A DNA stretch of 64,000 nucleotides from an uncultured Acetobacteroides sp. (GTDB lineage: Bacteria; Bacteroidota; Bacteroidia; Bacteroidales; ZOR0009): the NCBI RefSeq assembly GCF_963678165.1, contig NZ_OY782755.1:682001-746000 (forward strand). Reading direction: 5' to 3'. The stretch's first letter is position 1. Each line of letters starts with the position of its first letter. Shown piece after piece: positions 1 to 8,292 of this stretch. The position numbers were made by a program, and so were the translations under genes. The notes under the pieces are model-generated. The model was given only the letters and a program-made list of their open reading frames with translations, did not search any database and was not told the DNA's origin.

Positions 1-528
1 CAGCAGTACGTCGGCACCACCATCAACCAAGCCGCGAACCTGCTCGTAGTAGGCGCGTACCAGCGTATCGAAGCTGATGGCGCGGTAGGCGGGGTTGTTC
101 ACGTCGGGCGACATGGAGGCCGTCTTATTGGTGGGCCCTATGGAGCCAGCTACAAAGCGGGGACGATCGGCGGTCGAATACTTTTTGCATGCCTGCTTAG
201 CCAGCCGTGCGGCCTCGAGGTTAATCTCGTACACCAAATCCTGCATCTCGTAGTCGGCCATCGAGATGGCGTTGGCGTTAAACGTATTGGTTTCGATGAT
301 ATCGGCACCTGCCTGTAGGTACTCCTCGTGGATGGCGGTAATAACCTGTGGCTGGGTAAGCACCAGCATATCGTTGTTACCCTTAACCCGTGCTGCTATG
401 CTAGCAAATCGGCTGCCGCGGTAGTCCTCTTCGGTTAGCTTAAAGCGTTGGATCTGTGTTCCCATTGCGCCATCAAGCACCAGTATCCTGCGGCGGAGCG
501 CCTGCTCCAGATTGCTCCTGTTCGACAT
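1..528 (-). CDS. metH: Methionine synthase, N-terminal homocysteine methyltransferase part (cut by window edge)
   Basis: The frame is open from an ATG at 528 through 176 codons to base 1, so only the N-terminal part of the protein is here. The translation starts [20 protein letters not shown] and continues with an AMGTQIQ motif, then ETNTFNANA and [16 protein letters not shown]. These are hallmarks of the homocysteine S-methyltransferase barrel, which moves a methyl group onto homocysteine to make methionine in the cytoplasm. In Bacteroidota this domain usually begins the multi-domain cobalamin-dependent MetH, but the rest lies outside the window, so a single-domain enzyme cannot be excluded. 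The leader (529-763) holds a small CCC-GAAA-GGG hairpin followed by a T run on the minus strand. I could not match it to a known riboswitch. Confidence 0.88.
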   Translation of the reverse strand, partial: MSNRSNLEQALRRRILVLDGAMGTQIQRFKLTEEDYRGSRFASIAARVKGNNDMLVLTQPQVITAIHEEYLQAGADIIETNTFNANAISMADYEMQDLVYEINLEAARLAKQACKKYSTADRPRFVAGSIGPTNKTASMSPDVNNPAYRAISFDTLVRAYYEQVRGLVDGGADVLL

Positions 529-763
529 ATATCTTGCTAATTGATTGAAACGTTGTTGTCTGAGCGGCTAAAAATACGAAAAAAGAGCAGGATTCCCTTT
601 CGGGCACTACCTCATGAATCCCAAATTCTTGTAATTCCGCATCTTTTGAGTTAATCTAGGTTTCGCTTGCAGGGGTAGCGTTAATCTAAAGTTATGAAGG
701 TCGAAATCGGGCAAATTGAAAAGCTCCGTAGGGAAAAACTTATGGTTCGTAGGATAATTCTTC

Positions 764-1360
764 TTACTCCTCCTCGAGCGCGCTGCTTATGGCAGCAACC
801 TCGTCCATCGCCTTCTTCAGCTGATCTAACTCCTGCTTGGTTTTCTTGCGAATGTAAAAGATCAGCGCTGCAAATATCACAATGCCCGATATCCAGATGT
901 AGGTGAAGAACCATGCAGGAAGGGTTGCCTTGAACTGTGGCAGCATCATGCAGAATCCGGCAACGTATAGGCCAAAAATGATGTAGGTAAATGCTCCGTG
1001 TATTTTGCGTCGGGTGTTGTAGAAAGAGGTTAGCATCCTAAGATACTCCGTTGTTCCTGTTGTAATATCTATCTTATTTAGGAGCATCACGCTCAACCAC
1101 TCGACTCCGATGCGGATGCATAGGGCTCCGATCATCAGCTGAATGCCCTTTGCAATGTGGCTGCTATTTCCTTTGGTTATTAGGGCGAATGCTACGAGCA
1201 TAATAAGGGTAATTCCGAGCACCACGATGGTGGCGACATGCTTTTGGTGCGAGCTCTTTACTCTCTTTTTGGCAATGCCTGCAACGGCGTTTGCGCTATT
1301 TTTGGGGGTTGGTACGGGTTGCTTTTTCCAGCCAGATACCATATCGTCGAATTCGTTCAT
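764..1360 (-). CDS. Membrane protein of unknown function downstream of an ECF sigma factor
   Basis: This 198-residue protein has a basic N-terminal tail of about 40 residues and then four probable membrane segments, near residues 43-62, 70-92, 122-142 and 148-168. A charged C-terminal helix ends in EEE. It starts 22 bases after the sigma-factor stop, so both are probably on one transcript. The position is where an anti-sigma factor is often found, and the opening MNEFDDMVSGWKKQ resembles the short cytoplasmic tails seen in that slot. However, there is no zinc-binding HxxxCxxC motif and no FecR-like periplasmic domain. A role in restraining the sigma factor is inference from position only. I do not recognise a named family. 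Confidence 0.75.
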   Translation of the reverse strand: MNEFDDMVSGWKKQPVPTPKNSANAVAGIAKKRVKSSHQKHVATIVVLGITLIMLVAFALITKGNSSHIAKGIQLMIGALCIRIGVEWLSVMLLNKIDITTGTTEYLRMLTSFYNTRRKIHGAFTYIIFGLYVAGFCMMLPQFKATLPAWFFTYIWISGIVIFAALIFYIRKKTKQELDQLKKAMDEVAAISSALEEE

Positions 1361-1382
1361 CTTCTTTTCTGATTAAATGATC

Positions 1383-1877
1383 TTAAGCGTTCTGTGCAAC
1401 CTTGTTTTGGTAGACAGCTCGGAGCTTCTCCTTTAGCCTGTGGATTTTTACCCTCGTGTTTCCTTCGCTTAATCCTAGCACTTGGGCTATTTCTGGTTGA
1501 GGCAGCTCTTCGAGGATCAGCATGGCCAGCACTCTGTCGGGTTCGTCGAGCTGCGCAATGCACTGCTGTAGGATCTCCTGATCGCTGTGCTGCTTCTCGG
1601 CCGAGTCGCCCTCCGGTGCTTGGTAGCTCTGTATCCGGTTCTGGTAACTTTTGCTCCTGCGGATTTCGGTGAGGCAGCAGTTTACCGCTATGCGGTACAG
1701 CCATGTCGATACCTGGCTTTGGTTCTTGAACTCGTCGTGCTTTTCCCATACCCGGATGAAAACCTCCTGCGCTAAATCGGCAGCCAAGTCGGCGTTCCCC
1801 TTCACATAGCCCAAGCATAGGCGGTATATGCTTGGGTAGTGCTGGTTGTAGATGGCTTGAAAGATATCTTGTTCCAT
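1383..1877 (-). CDS. ECF-type RNA polymerase sigma factor
   Basis: This 164-residue protein has sigma-70 region 2 in its first half, with YNQHYPSIYRLCLGYVKG and the DLAQEVFIRVWE motif around residues 36-47, followed by WLYRIAVNCC. Region 4 lies in the second half, with LPQPEIAQVLGLSEGNTRVK as the helix-turn-helix near residues 126-145. There is no region 1 or 3, as expected for group IV sigma factors. It would direct RNA polymerase to a small stress or envelope regulon. It sits between an upstream exported alpha/beta hydrolase (7-base gap) and a downstream membrane protein (22-base gap), forming a probable three-gene operon. What it responds to cannot be read from the sequence. Confidence 0.93.
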   Translation of the reverse strand: MEQDIFQAIYNQHYPSIYRLCLGYVKGNADLAADLAQEVFIRVWEKHDEFKNQSQVSTWLYRIAVNCCLTEIRRSKSYQNRIQSYQAPEGDSAEKQHSDQEILQQCIAQLDEPDRVLAMLILEELPQPEIAQVLGLSEGNTRVKIHRLKEKLRAVYQNKVAQNA

Positions 1878-1884
1878 TCGTTTG

Positions 1885-2730
1885 CTATCGCTTTGCAGGT
1901 ATAAAGCCCTTTAGCTCGTTTAGCAGCACCGTCGGTTGGTCGAACATCACGAAGTGCGCAGAGTTGTCAACAAACTTAACAGTTTTATTCTTTAGGTTGG
2001 CGTACTGCTCGTTGTTCATCTTTACAATTTGGTCCTTCGATGGGTACTTCCCGGCTGCGAGCACCAGCACGGGCTGCTGGATGTCCTTAACCGACTCGCG
2101 CAGATCTAGGCGCATCAGCTCGGTGTAGCCGTACACGTAGGTCTTGCGATCGGCCTTCATCATCCATTCTACAATTTGGCGCTGGCGGAGCGTGTCGGCG
2201 CACATGTTGGCCGCCATCTGCTGCTGCATGGCCCCGAAGGCTGCCTTGTCCATCGCCAGTAACCTTTTATTATAGGGGTTGTCGAAGGTAACGTACTCGG
2301 GCTTGAAGTTGGGGATCATCACCATCCCAATGCAGGGGAGCATATCTACCACCACCAATCTTGTAACCCTGCTTTGGGGAGCCGCGCAGAGCATCAGCCC
2401 GAAAGTTCCCCCAATGCTATGGCCCACCACGGTTACATCCTTTAGCCCTTTATTGCTGATGTAGCTCTCAATCGACTTCTCCACCGTAGGCAGCCAAAGC
2501 GTATCCACGGGAGCAACGCCGTCGAATCCAGCGTAGGTTACCACGTGGCACTCGTGGTTCTTCTTTAGCTCGGCCACCGTCTCGTTCCATACGCTGCCGG
2601 GGCATCCGAATCCGGGAAGCAGAATAACGGGCGATCCTTTGCCGGTAACTTCAACGCGAATAGCGCTCTTCTGAGCAAATCCTGTAAATGCCATTAGGAT
2701 GGCGATGGCTGCAAATGCGAATCTTTTCAT
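1885..2730 (-). CDS. Exported alpha/beta-hydrolase fold protein
   Basis: This 281-residue protein opens with a signal peptide (MKRFAFAAIAILMAFTGFAQ), so it is likely periplasmic. The oxyanion-side motif LLPGFGCPGSVW is near residue 38. The nucleophile elbow GHSIGG puts the catalytic serine at residue 105, and a likely catalytic histidine lies in NSAHFVMFDQP near the C terminus. This is the layout of prolyl-aminopeptidase, epoxide hydrolase and esterase-like hydrolases, and the substrate is not predictable. It stands 7 bases upstream of the ECF sigma gene and is probably the first gene of that operon. An exported hydrolase co-transcribed with a sigma factor is uncommon. Confidence 0.88.
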   Translation of the reverse strand: MKRFAFAAIAILMAFTGFAQKSAIRVEVTGKGSPVILLPGFGCPGSVWNETVAELKKNHECHVVTYAGFDGVAPVDTLWLPTVEKSIESYISNKGLKDVTVVGHSIGGTFGLMLCAAPQSRVTRLVVVDMLPCIGMVMIPNFKPEYVTFDNPYNKRLLAMDKAAFGAMQQQMAANMCADTLRQRQIVEWMMKADRKTYVYGYTELMRLDLRESVKDIQQPVLVLAAGKYPSKDQIVKMNNEQYANLKNKTVKFVDNSAHFVMFDQPTVLLNELKGFIPAKR

Positions 2731-2834
2731 TGTTCCTGTTTTTTAGGTTTGCCTTTTGATGCAGCCGGTGGAGGATTGTTACAGGATCGGATGTTTTTTT
2801 CAGAATTCTTTTTGATGGCGATGTAGGGAAATAA

Positions 2835-2866
2835 GAAAGGAGATGCACATCTGCATCTCCTTTCTT
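2835..2866 (-). terminator. Rho-independent terminator of the lipoprotein gene
   Basis: A near-perfect inverted repeat (GAAAGGAGATGC, then its complement ending in CTTTC) lies about 20 bases downstream of the lipoprotein stop at 2888 on the minus strand. It is followed by a T-rich stretch in that direction. Confidence 0.75.
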
Positions 2867-2887
2867 GTATGTTGCTAGTAGGCTAAA

Positions 2888-3961
2888 CTAGTTGAAGTCG
2901 GGGAAAAGTTCGTTAAAGAGGTTGCCAAAAACGCTTACAACAGTAGCCTTTGTGCCATCGTTGTATGCGATCATAGGTTCGTCGTTCTCCGAGTTTTCTG
3001 TAACAAGAACAGTTCCTATTTTGTCGCCAGCAGGGTAGGTGTATAGGGTGAGGTTAATCTTGCTATAGATATTTTCCCCATCCAACGCTTCGGCCATTGT
3101 GCCGCTATACGAAATCTTTCCTTCGAGTTTCAGGTTGCTCAGCTGAGCGAAGGCATTCCCGCTTATAGATACTGTTTCTTTCTCGACGTTTATGTTAGCA
3201 GCAAGGTTTCTTCCTGTAGATATAATTGTAGTTGAACCATTCTTTAGAAAGCTGTTGTCGGTAGTTTTGTAGCCTGTCTCGGTGGCGCTAAAGCTTTGGT
3301 GCGACTCTAGTGTGTAAGGGGCTGCGGTAATGCTCAGGTCGTACGAGGCAACACCCGAAGAGGCAATGCCATCGAGGTTGAGGTCGGCTATTGCAGCCTT
3401 ATACGAGAACTTAAACACTACAGCACCATCAACTTTAAGTTCGGCCTCAATCTTGGTAGGAACGTACTCTTCCTTCGATTGAATATACTGCTCGCTGTAG
3501 GCCGAAATGGTTAATTCTGCATTGTTCTTGGTCCCAGTTTTTGTAGATGGGAAGAGGTATACAATCTTATCGGTCACATCAGAGCTGTGTACAAACTCAC
3601 CCTTGCTGTAGGTATACTTCCCGGAGTGCTTGGCAAAGTTGAAAGAACTCTTGGCTGGAGCAACGGGCGACATTAGCGGATTGCTACGCGAAGCCAGTAG
3701 CTTAACCATGCCGTCGGATGATGCTACGCTTTCAACAGCATCGGGGAATAGCCCATCAGGAGTAAGCTCTACAAGGGTTTTAATGGTAGTAACACCCTTG
3801 TTAGTCTCAATACCCGAAATTTCCTGCTTTAGATTTGTGCTGGTGCTCTGGATGGCGGTTGATGCTTCTTCCCTGGTTAGGTTTTTTGCATCATCATCCT
3901 TGCTGCACGAAAAGAAAAGAGTGGGTAGTGCCATTGCGGCAACAAAAAGTACTTTCTTCAT
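2888..3961 (-). CDS. Lipoprotein of unknown function
   Basis: This 357-residue protein has a type II signal peptide: a hydrophobic start, then TLFFSCSKDDDAKN with the lipobox cysteine at residue 19. The acidic residues after the cysteine fit the Bacteroidota lipoprotein export pattern toward the surface. The remainder is rich in Ser, Thr and Ala, with alternating beta-strand-like stretches and no recognised catalytic motif. It is monocistronic, with its own terminator at 2835-2866 and a TATATTTG -7-like box on the minus strand at 3990-3997, about 30 bases upstream of the ATG. I do not recognise a family. Confidence 0.85.
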   Translation of the reverse strand: MKKVLFVAAMALPTLFFSCSKDDDAKNLTREEASTAIQSTSTNLKQEISGIETNKGVTTIKTLVELTPDGLFPDAVESVASSDGMVKLLASRSNPLMSPVAPAKSSFNFAKHSGKYTYSKGEFVHSSDVTDKIVYLFPSTKTGTKNNAELTISAYSEQYIQSKEEYVPTKIEAELKVDGAVVFKFSYKAAIADLNLDGIASSGVASYDLSITAAPYTLESHQSFSATETGYKTTDNSFLKNGSTTIISTGRNLAANINVEKETVSISGNAFAQLSNLKLEGKISYSGTMAEALDGENIYSKINLTLYTYPAGDKIGTVLVTENSENDEPMIAYNDGTKATVVSVFGNLFNELFPDFN

Positions 3962-3989
3962 AAACTAAAATTATTTGTTTTGTGAGTGG

Positions 3990-3997
3990 CAAATATA
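3990..3997 (-). promoter_or_regulatory. Probable -7 element (TATATTTG) for the lipoprotein gene
   Basis: On the minus strand the bases read TATATTTG, an exact match to the Bacteroidota -7 consensus TAnnTTTG, placed about 30 bases before the ATG at 3961. No convincing -33 TTTG was found at the usual spacing. Confidence 0.45.
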
Positions 3998-4343
3998 GTT
4001 TTTTCTTCGAATCGTCGAGCTGCAACTTCTTTATTGTATCTCTTTGAAATTGGCGAATGCTCCTTCTTTTGACTGTTCAATTATGGATAAGTTGATACTT
4101 GTGAGCCTAAACTTTTTGCTTTTTTCTGATAGAAGCATTTGATGAGCCTGTTTAGGTTAAGCAGCGCTGCTTGGGTGTAGATGCAAGCTGGCAGACACTA
4201 CCAGATTGGAGTCTGCGATCCGAAGCTCACTCCTTTTTATCCTTCTTTTCCTCTTCTTTTCTGCTTTTTGCAATCGACTCTATTTCGCAAAATAATGGGT
4301 AAGTTTGCGGCGCCTTGCCTCGAACGCATGTCGCTAAATATTT
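3998..4343. other. Intergenic region between divergent lipoprotein and TonB-receptor genes
   Basis: No gene is visible here. The stretch holds an imperfect hairpin near 4190-4218 (GCAGAC paired with GTCTGC) and a TAAGTTTG -7-like box at 4300-4307, about 40 bases before the receptor start at 4344. No known riboswitch core (for example a cobalamin box) was recognised. Confidence 0.4.
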
Positions 4344-6584
4344 ATGAGCTATCGCTTATTAATCTTTTTCCTACCACTCTGTCTTCTAATGCATGTAGGC
4401 GCCTTCGGACAGCTGCACCTTAGGGGCACGGTTGTCGATGAGCACTCGCGTAGAAACATTGGGGGAGCCTTAGTTACCATCGAGCGCGCTACTGCGCTTA
4501 CCGATACCCTAGGACATTTCGACATCCGTCTAAAAAGGCGTGGACGCTACATTGTTCAGCTGACGCATCTGTCGTACGAGGCTGCCACCTTCACGCTTCG
4601 CATTACAGGCGACACGACCGTAGTGCTCTCCCTACGTTCCAAGCCCTACAGCCTCTCCGAGGTTACGGTTTCGGGGGTGACCTCGGAGCGCAAAAGCGCT
4701 AACCTCACCATTAGCGCAATCGATATGCGGAAGAATATCCCCGTGCTTGGCGAGGGCAATATCGGCCTGGTGCTACAGCAAAAGCCTGGGGTGGCGCATG
4801 CCCAGGAGATAAACCCGGGGCTCTTCGTGCGGGGCTTCTCCAACTCGCAGAACAAGGTATTCCTTAACGGGTCGCCCATATTCAACTCTAACCATCTGCT
4901 GGGCATCTACCCCTCGGTAAACGCCAATGCGGTTGCCAAAACCCAGCTGCTGAGCGACGATGTGCATCCGCGCTACGGCGACTTCCTATCGTCGTGCTTG
5001 GTGATGGAGGGCAACAGCCAACTGGCCGATACCAGCGTGCTGGTGGCTGGGGTAGGGGTGCTTACCTCGCACATCTATAGTCGGGCACCCATCGTTAAGG
5101 GGAGGGTTTCGTACGAGCTGGCTGCCCGACGCTCCTACTTCGACCTTATCTCGCGCACCTACAACCAGCTCAACGGCTCCAAAAGCAGCAGCGCCGACAA
5201 GCTGCCCGACTATAGGCTCTACGACGTAAACGGGCTGGTAACCATTCAGCCAACCCACGCCGATAGGGTGGTGCTGTCGCTTTTTCATTCGGGCGATAAG
5301 CTTTCGCAGCAGCAATCCTACCTTGGCCTCGATGCCACTTGGGGGAATACCGCCGCCAACCTCTGCTGGGATCGAAACCTTTCTAAGGCCCTTAGCATCC
5401 GCACCAACGGGGGGTATAGCTGCTACAGCACTCGCACCTCCATCGTTAAGTCCGATGTAAGCCATGTCGCCAACTCTGTAGGTCGGCTTTACCTTTCGGT
5501 TGAGGGCACCGCCAAGGTTGGCGCCGCCGTACAGGTTGATGTGGGCCTCTTTGGCGGGCGTACCCGCACCTCCATCGATAACGACTCCCAGGAGATTAAC
5601 GGCAACGAATCGGTGCTCAGCGAAAAAACTGGCCGATACGGCAGCGCAGGAGGCTACGTTGCTCTTAGCACTCCGTTGGGTCGCTACCTTCAGGTTAAGG
5701 CGGGGCTGCGGATGGAGGCCTATGCCGGTAATCGGCCCTACCTCTCGCCTCGGCTCTACCTGCAGTCGCCCATCACCTCTCAGGTAACCCTCTTCGCCTC
5801 GTACTCGCAGCGGCAGCAGTTCGACCACCTCTACGCGCCCATGGGTATCAACCTTCCCATCGATATGATCATCCCCAGCGACGACACGCTTAAGCCGCAG
5901 CAGTCGCGCCAGGTGGGGGCTGGTGCCGCCGTTAGGCTTGGCCGCTATACGCAGCTGCTGCTCTCGGCCTACTACTCCACGCTCGCCCACCAGGTCGATT
6001 TCGTGAACCCCGAGCCGCTCAACGAGGGTTTCTACTACACCGTAGGTCGGGGCGATGCCAAGGGCGTGGAGCTCTCGGCGTCGTACAAGACCGCGGCGCT
6101 GTCGGTCGAAGCCTCGTACTCGCTTGCCCAAACGCGCCGTCAGTTCAGCCAAATCAACGGCGGGCGCTGGTTTAGCCCCCCGTTCGACATCCGGCACAAG
6201 GCCGACCTCTTCGTCTACCTTCGCCTAACCCCACGGTGGAGCCTCTCCCTGTCGCAGTTCGTGCAGAGCGGCAACATCGTTACCGTGCCAACATCCATAT
6301 ACTACAACCAGGCCAAAAAGCAGCTGGTGCCCGTCTACACCTCGCGCTACAACCTGCGGCTGCCCCTGGCGCATCGGCTCGACGTGTCGGCGCAGTACAC
6401 CGTGCGCCAATCGTTTGGCGAGCTGCGCCTCAGCCTCGGCATCTACAACCTGTACAACCAGGCCAACCCCTACTTCATCTACTTTAAACCCGAAAAGATG
6501 GACGACGAGCAAACCCGCTTCGTCACCAAGAAGCGCTCGCTGCTGCCCATGGTTCCATTCTTTATGATAGAGGTAACGCTATGA
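4344..6584 (+). CDS. TonB-dependent outer-membrane receptor
   Basis: The protein has 746 residues. A signal peptide ends near residue 22 (MHVGAFGQ). A carboxypeptidase-regulatory-like beta-sandwich follows (about 24-105, starting LHLRGTVVDEHSRRNIGGA), then a TonB plug domain (about 110-225, with RGFSNSQNKVFLNGSPIF). A 22-strand-type barrel with many aromatic-ended strands fills the rest, to a C-terminal FFMIEVTL strand. It would import a substrate across the outer membrane using TonB energy. At 746 residues it is shorter than SusC proteins, and there is no SusD, so a glycan is not implied. The next gene overlaps it by 4 bases (ATGA), showing translational coupling with a DUF4249-like lipoprotein. 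GC content is visibly higher than in most of the window. Confidence 0.93.
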   Translation: MSYRLLIFFLPLCLLMHVGAFGQLHLRGTVVDEHSRRNIGGALVTIERATALTDTLGHFDIRLKRRGRYIVQLTHLSYEAATFTLRITGDTTVVLSLRSKPYSLSEVTVSGVTSERKSANLTISAIDMRKNIPVLGEGNIGLVLQQKPGVAHAQEINPGLFVRGFSNSQNKVFLNGSPIFNSNHLLGIYPSVNANAVAKTQLLSDDVHPRYGDFLSSCLVMEGNSQLADTSVLVAGVGVLTSHIYSRAPIVKGRVSYELAARRSYFDLISRTYNQLNGSKSSSADKLPDYRLYDVNGLVTIQPTHADRVVLSLFHSGDKLSQQQSYLGLDATWGNTAANLCWDRNLSKALSIRTNGGYSCYSTRTSIVKSDVSHVANSVGRLYLSVEGTAKVGAAVQVDVGLFGGRTRTSIDNDSQEINGNESVLSEKTGRYGSAGGYVALSTPLGRYLQVKAGLRMEAYAGNRPYLSPRLYLQSPITSQVTLFASYSQRQQFDHLYAPMGINLPIDMIIPSDDTLKPQQSRQVGAGAAVRLGRYTQLLLSAYYSTLAHQVDFVNPEPLNEGFYYTVGRGDAKGVELSASYKTAALSVEASYSLAQTRRQFSQINGGRWFSPPFDIRHKADLFVYLRLTPRWSLSLSQFVQSGNIVTVPTSIYYNQAKKQLVPVYTSRYNLRLPLAHRLDVSAQYTVRQSFGELRLSLGIYNLYNQANPYFIYFKPEKMDDEQTRFVTKKRSLLPMVPFFMIEVTL

Positions 6585-7375
6585 AATACGCCACCTTTTT
6601 AGCCGGGCTTCTGCTGCTGGCCAGCTGCAAGCTCAACGACGATGTCAACCTGGCGCTGCCCAGCCAGCAGCGCTACTACGTGGTGGAGGCCATCCTGCAC
6701 CCCGGCCAGCCCATGGAACTCCTCTTTTCCGAGAGCAACCGCATGAGCGATGTCGCCAGCCTCAGCTTCGTCTGGTTTGCCGACGCCTGCTTTGCCATAG
6801 GCACCGACACCATTTCGCTCACCAACTACCTCTTCCTGCGCAAGGCCGATAGCGTTATGATCAACTACACCAGCCAGGTGCCGCTGCCCAACCTGCACAG
6901 CGGTAGCATCGCGCTTCGCCTGGTGAAAGACCGCGATACCCTTACCGCCACCACCCGCTTCGTGAAGCCCGTCGAGGTCGAAAGTTGCACCGTCAGCGGC
7001 CTCGATATTACCGCCACCCTCCGCAACAGCTACGATAGCCACGACCGCTTCTTTAGGGTCGAGGCCTTCCTCTACCAGTCTAGCAGCAAAAAGATACCCC
7101 GCTACACCCAACTCTACAACCTCGGCAGCGACACTAGCCCAGAGCTCGCCCTGCACATGCGGGTGGGCAACGTGCCGCGCGACTCGCTCCGGGTCGTCGT
7201 CTCCCACATCTCGCGCGAGCACTACGAGTACCTCTACTCCTGCAGCCGCGCCGTCGATGCCTACTTCGACCCCTTTGCCGTGCCCACCCCAATCAAGACA
7301 AACATCAGCGGCGGCCTCGGTATCTTTGCCGTGGTGCAGCAGCAGTCCTTCCTCCTCAAGAGCCGCTACCCCTAG
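6581..7375 (+). CDS. DUF4249-like lipoprotein coupled to the TonB receptor
   Basis: This 264-residue protein has a lipobox LLLLASCKLNDD with the cysteine at residue 16. It overlaps the receptor stop by 4 bases. Short lipoproteins of the DUF4249 family commonly follow this class of small TonB receptors in Bacteroidota, and the early motif RYYVVEAILHPGQPMEL matches their usual beginning (a beta-strand followed by a statement of substrate-binding beta structure). The family function is not established, and an accessory surface lipoprotein of the receptor is the natural guess. The assignment to DUF4249 is from memory of the gene pair and N-terminal pattern and was not verified by a profile search. 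Confidence 0.75.
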   Translation: MKYATFLAGLLLLASCKLNDDVNLALPSQQRYYVVEAILHPGQPMELLFSESNRMSDVASLSFVWFADACFAIGTDTISLTNYLFLRKADSVMINYTSQVPLPNLHSGSIALRLVKDRDTLTATTRFVKPVEVESCTVSGLDITATLRNSYDSHDRFFRVEAFLYQSSSKKIPRYTQLYNLGSDTSPELALHMRVGNVPRDSLRVVVSHISREHYEYLYSCSRAVDAYFDPFAVPTPIKTNISGGLGIFAVVQQQSFLLKSRYP

Positions 7376-7495
7376 CCCTCGGAGCCCCATCCTCTTCTTT
7401 TTAGCAGATGGCCTAGTGGTAGGCCTATTGTAGAAGTTGTTTATCTCCTCGTATGGCTACCAGCACCGAATAATCTTTATGAGAGCTTGCAAACG

Positions 7496-7730
7496 CACGG
7501 GTGTAACTTGTAAATGCACGTGAAGGATAGATAAACTCACGTGTATATATTTATAGCGCACGCAACAATATTTGATATATACGATTGTCTGTAGAATCTA
7601 CGCGGTACATTTTAATATCTACACGATACGCTGTAAATACTACACGGTAATCTGCAAAAAATGCACGATAAGTAGGCGAATTTACACGGTACGCTGATAA
7701 TTCTACACGAATATGCTTGAAAAATCAACG
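7496..7730. repeat. Array A: 12 degenerate units with an exact 21-bp period
   Basis: A core related to CTACACGGTA recurs with its CACG tetramer (or one-base variants) at 7496, 7517, 7538, 7559, 7580, 7601, 7622, 7643, 7664, 7685, 7706 and 7727. Every one of the eleven steps is exactly 21 bp. Between cores the sequence is AT-rich with weaker agreement, often CTGTAAAT. No frame is open through the whole array. It fills most of the gap between the DUF4249-like gene and the HTH gene, which starts 50 bases after the last core. The function is unknown. Confidence 0.85.
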
Positions 7731-7779
7731 GGTAATTTCTACATTTAGGGGGTGAGAATTATAACCTTAACCGAAAGCT

Positions 7780-8130
7780 ATGCTAGCATTTAGCCTCAAG
7801 CGCATCTTTGCCGCGCGCGGAATCGAAAAGCCATTCACCTACATGGTGAGGCGGGGCTTCTCCGACAACTTTGCCACCGCCATCATCAATGGGCGCAAGC
7901 ACCAAGTAAACCTTCGCGAGGTAGAGCGCCTGTGCGAGCTGTTCCGGTGTACCCCCAACGACCTGCTGGAGTGGACCCCATCGGCCGAGCAGGCCATCCA
8001 GAAGGACCATCCCCTAAAGCCCCTCGAGCGGGTGGAGAAGGTGGCGCAGCTCAACCAGCTGATCAACACCGCCTCGATGGATAGGCTGGAGCAGATCGAG
8101 GCCATCGTTAAGCGCGAGCTGGCCGAGTAG
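7780..8130 (+). CDS. Small XRE-family helix-turn-helix protein
   Basis: This 116-residue protein has a Cro/C1-type HTH between residues 15 and 65. Its recognition region reads RRGFSDNFATAIINGR, followed by LREVERLCELFRCTPNDLLEW, the typical closing helix of this family. The C-terminal 45 residues are a charged helix (LNQLINTASMDRLEQIEAIV) that could dimerise. It starts just downstream of the 21-bp array, which it might bind, though this is inference. No toxin-like or other partner gene lies next to it. Confidence 0.85.
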   Translation: MLAFSLKRIFAARGIEKPFTYMVRRGFSDNFATAIINGRKHQVNLREVERLCELFRCTPNDLLEWTPSAEQAIQKDHPLKPLERVEKVAQLNQLINTASMDRLEQIEAIVKRELAE

Positions 8131-8205
8131 GCGCTGGAGTAGCGAGCCTCCTTGGTAAAGTAGCCACTCCTAGCGAAGGGCTATTGACCTTTGCTGCGCC
8201 TAAAA

Positions 8206-8268
8206 TCTAATGTCTAAAGTCTAGTATCTAAAATCCACCCCCTACCATCTACCGTATAATATCTTTCG
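8206..8268. repeat. Heptamer repeat TCTANNN in front of rbfA
   Basis: TCTA or a one- or two-base variant recurs every 7 bp at 8206, 8213, 8220, 8227, 8234 (TCCA), 8241 (CCTA), 8248, 8255 (TATA) and 8262 (TCTT). The run leads into a TATCTTTG -7-like box at 8269-8276, 17 bases before the rbfA start codon. Runs of this TCTAAAG type are known anecdotally from other Bacteroidota intergenic regions; their role is unknown. Confidence 0.7.
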
Positions 8269-8292
8269 TATCTTTGGCCAAATTTTGGTAAA

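Noticed and set aside
529..763. Cobalamin or SAM riboswitch before metH
   Set aside because: No conserved core of these riboswitches could be found; only a short CCC-GAAA-GGG hairpin with a T run is visible.
4986..6197. 403-residue open frame on the minus strand inside the TonB receptor
   Set aside because: It is a GC-rich shadow of the receptor gene; the + strand product has clear domains and the minus product has no recognisable features.
6599..7390. 263-residue open frame opposite the DUF4249-like gene
   Set aside because: It is antisense to a lipoprotein gene translationally coupled to the receptor, and its composition is a codon-complement artefact.
7554..7695. A heptad-repeat peptide encoded by array A
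   Set aside because: One frame stays open for 46 codons with a 7-residue pattern, but it has no start codon and ends in the middle of the array; arrays B and C shift frame through 22-bp steps, so coding cannot explain the family.
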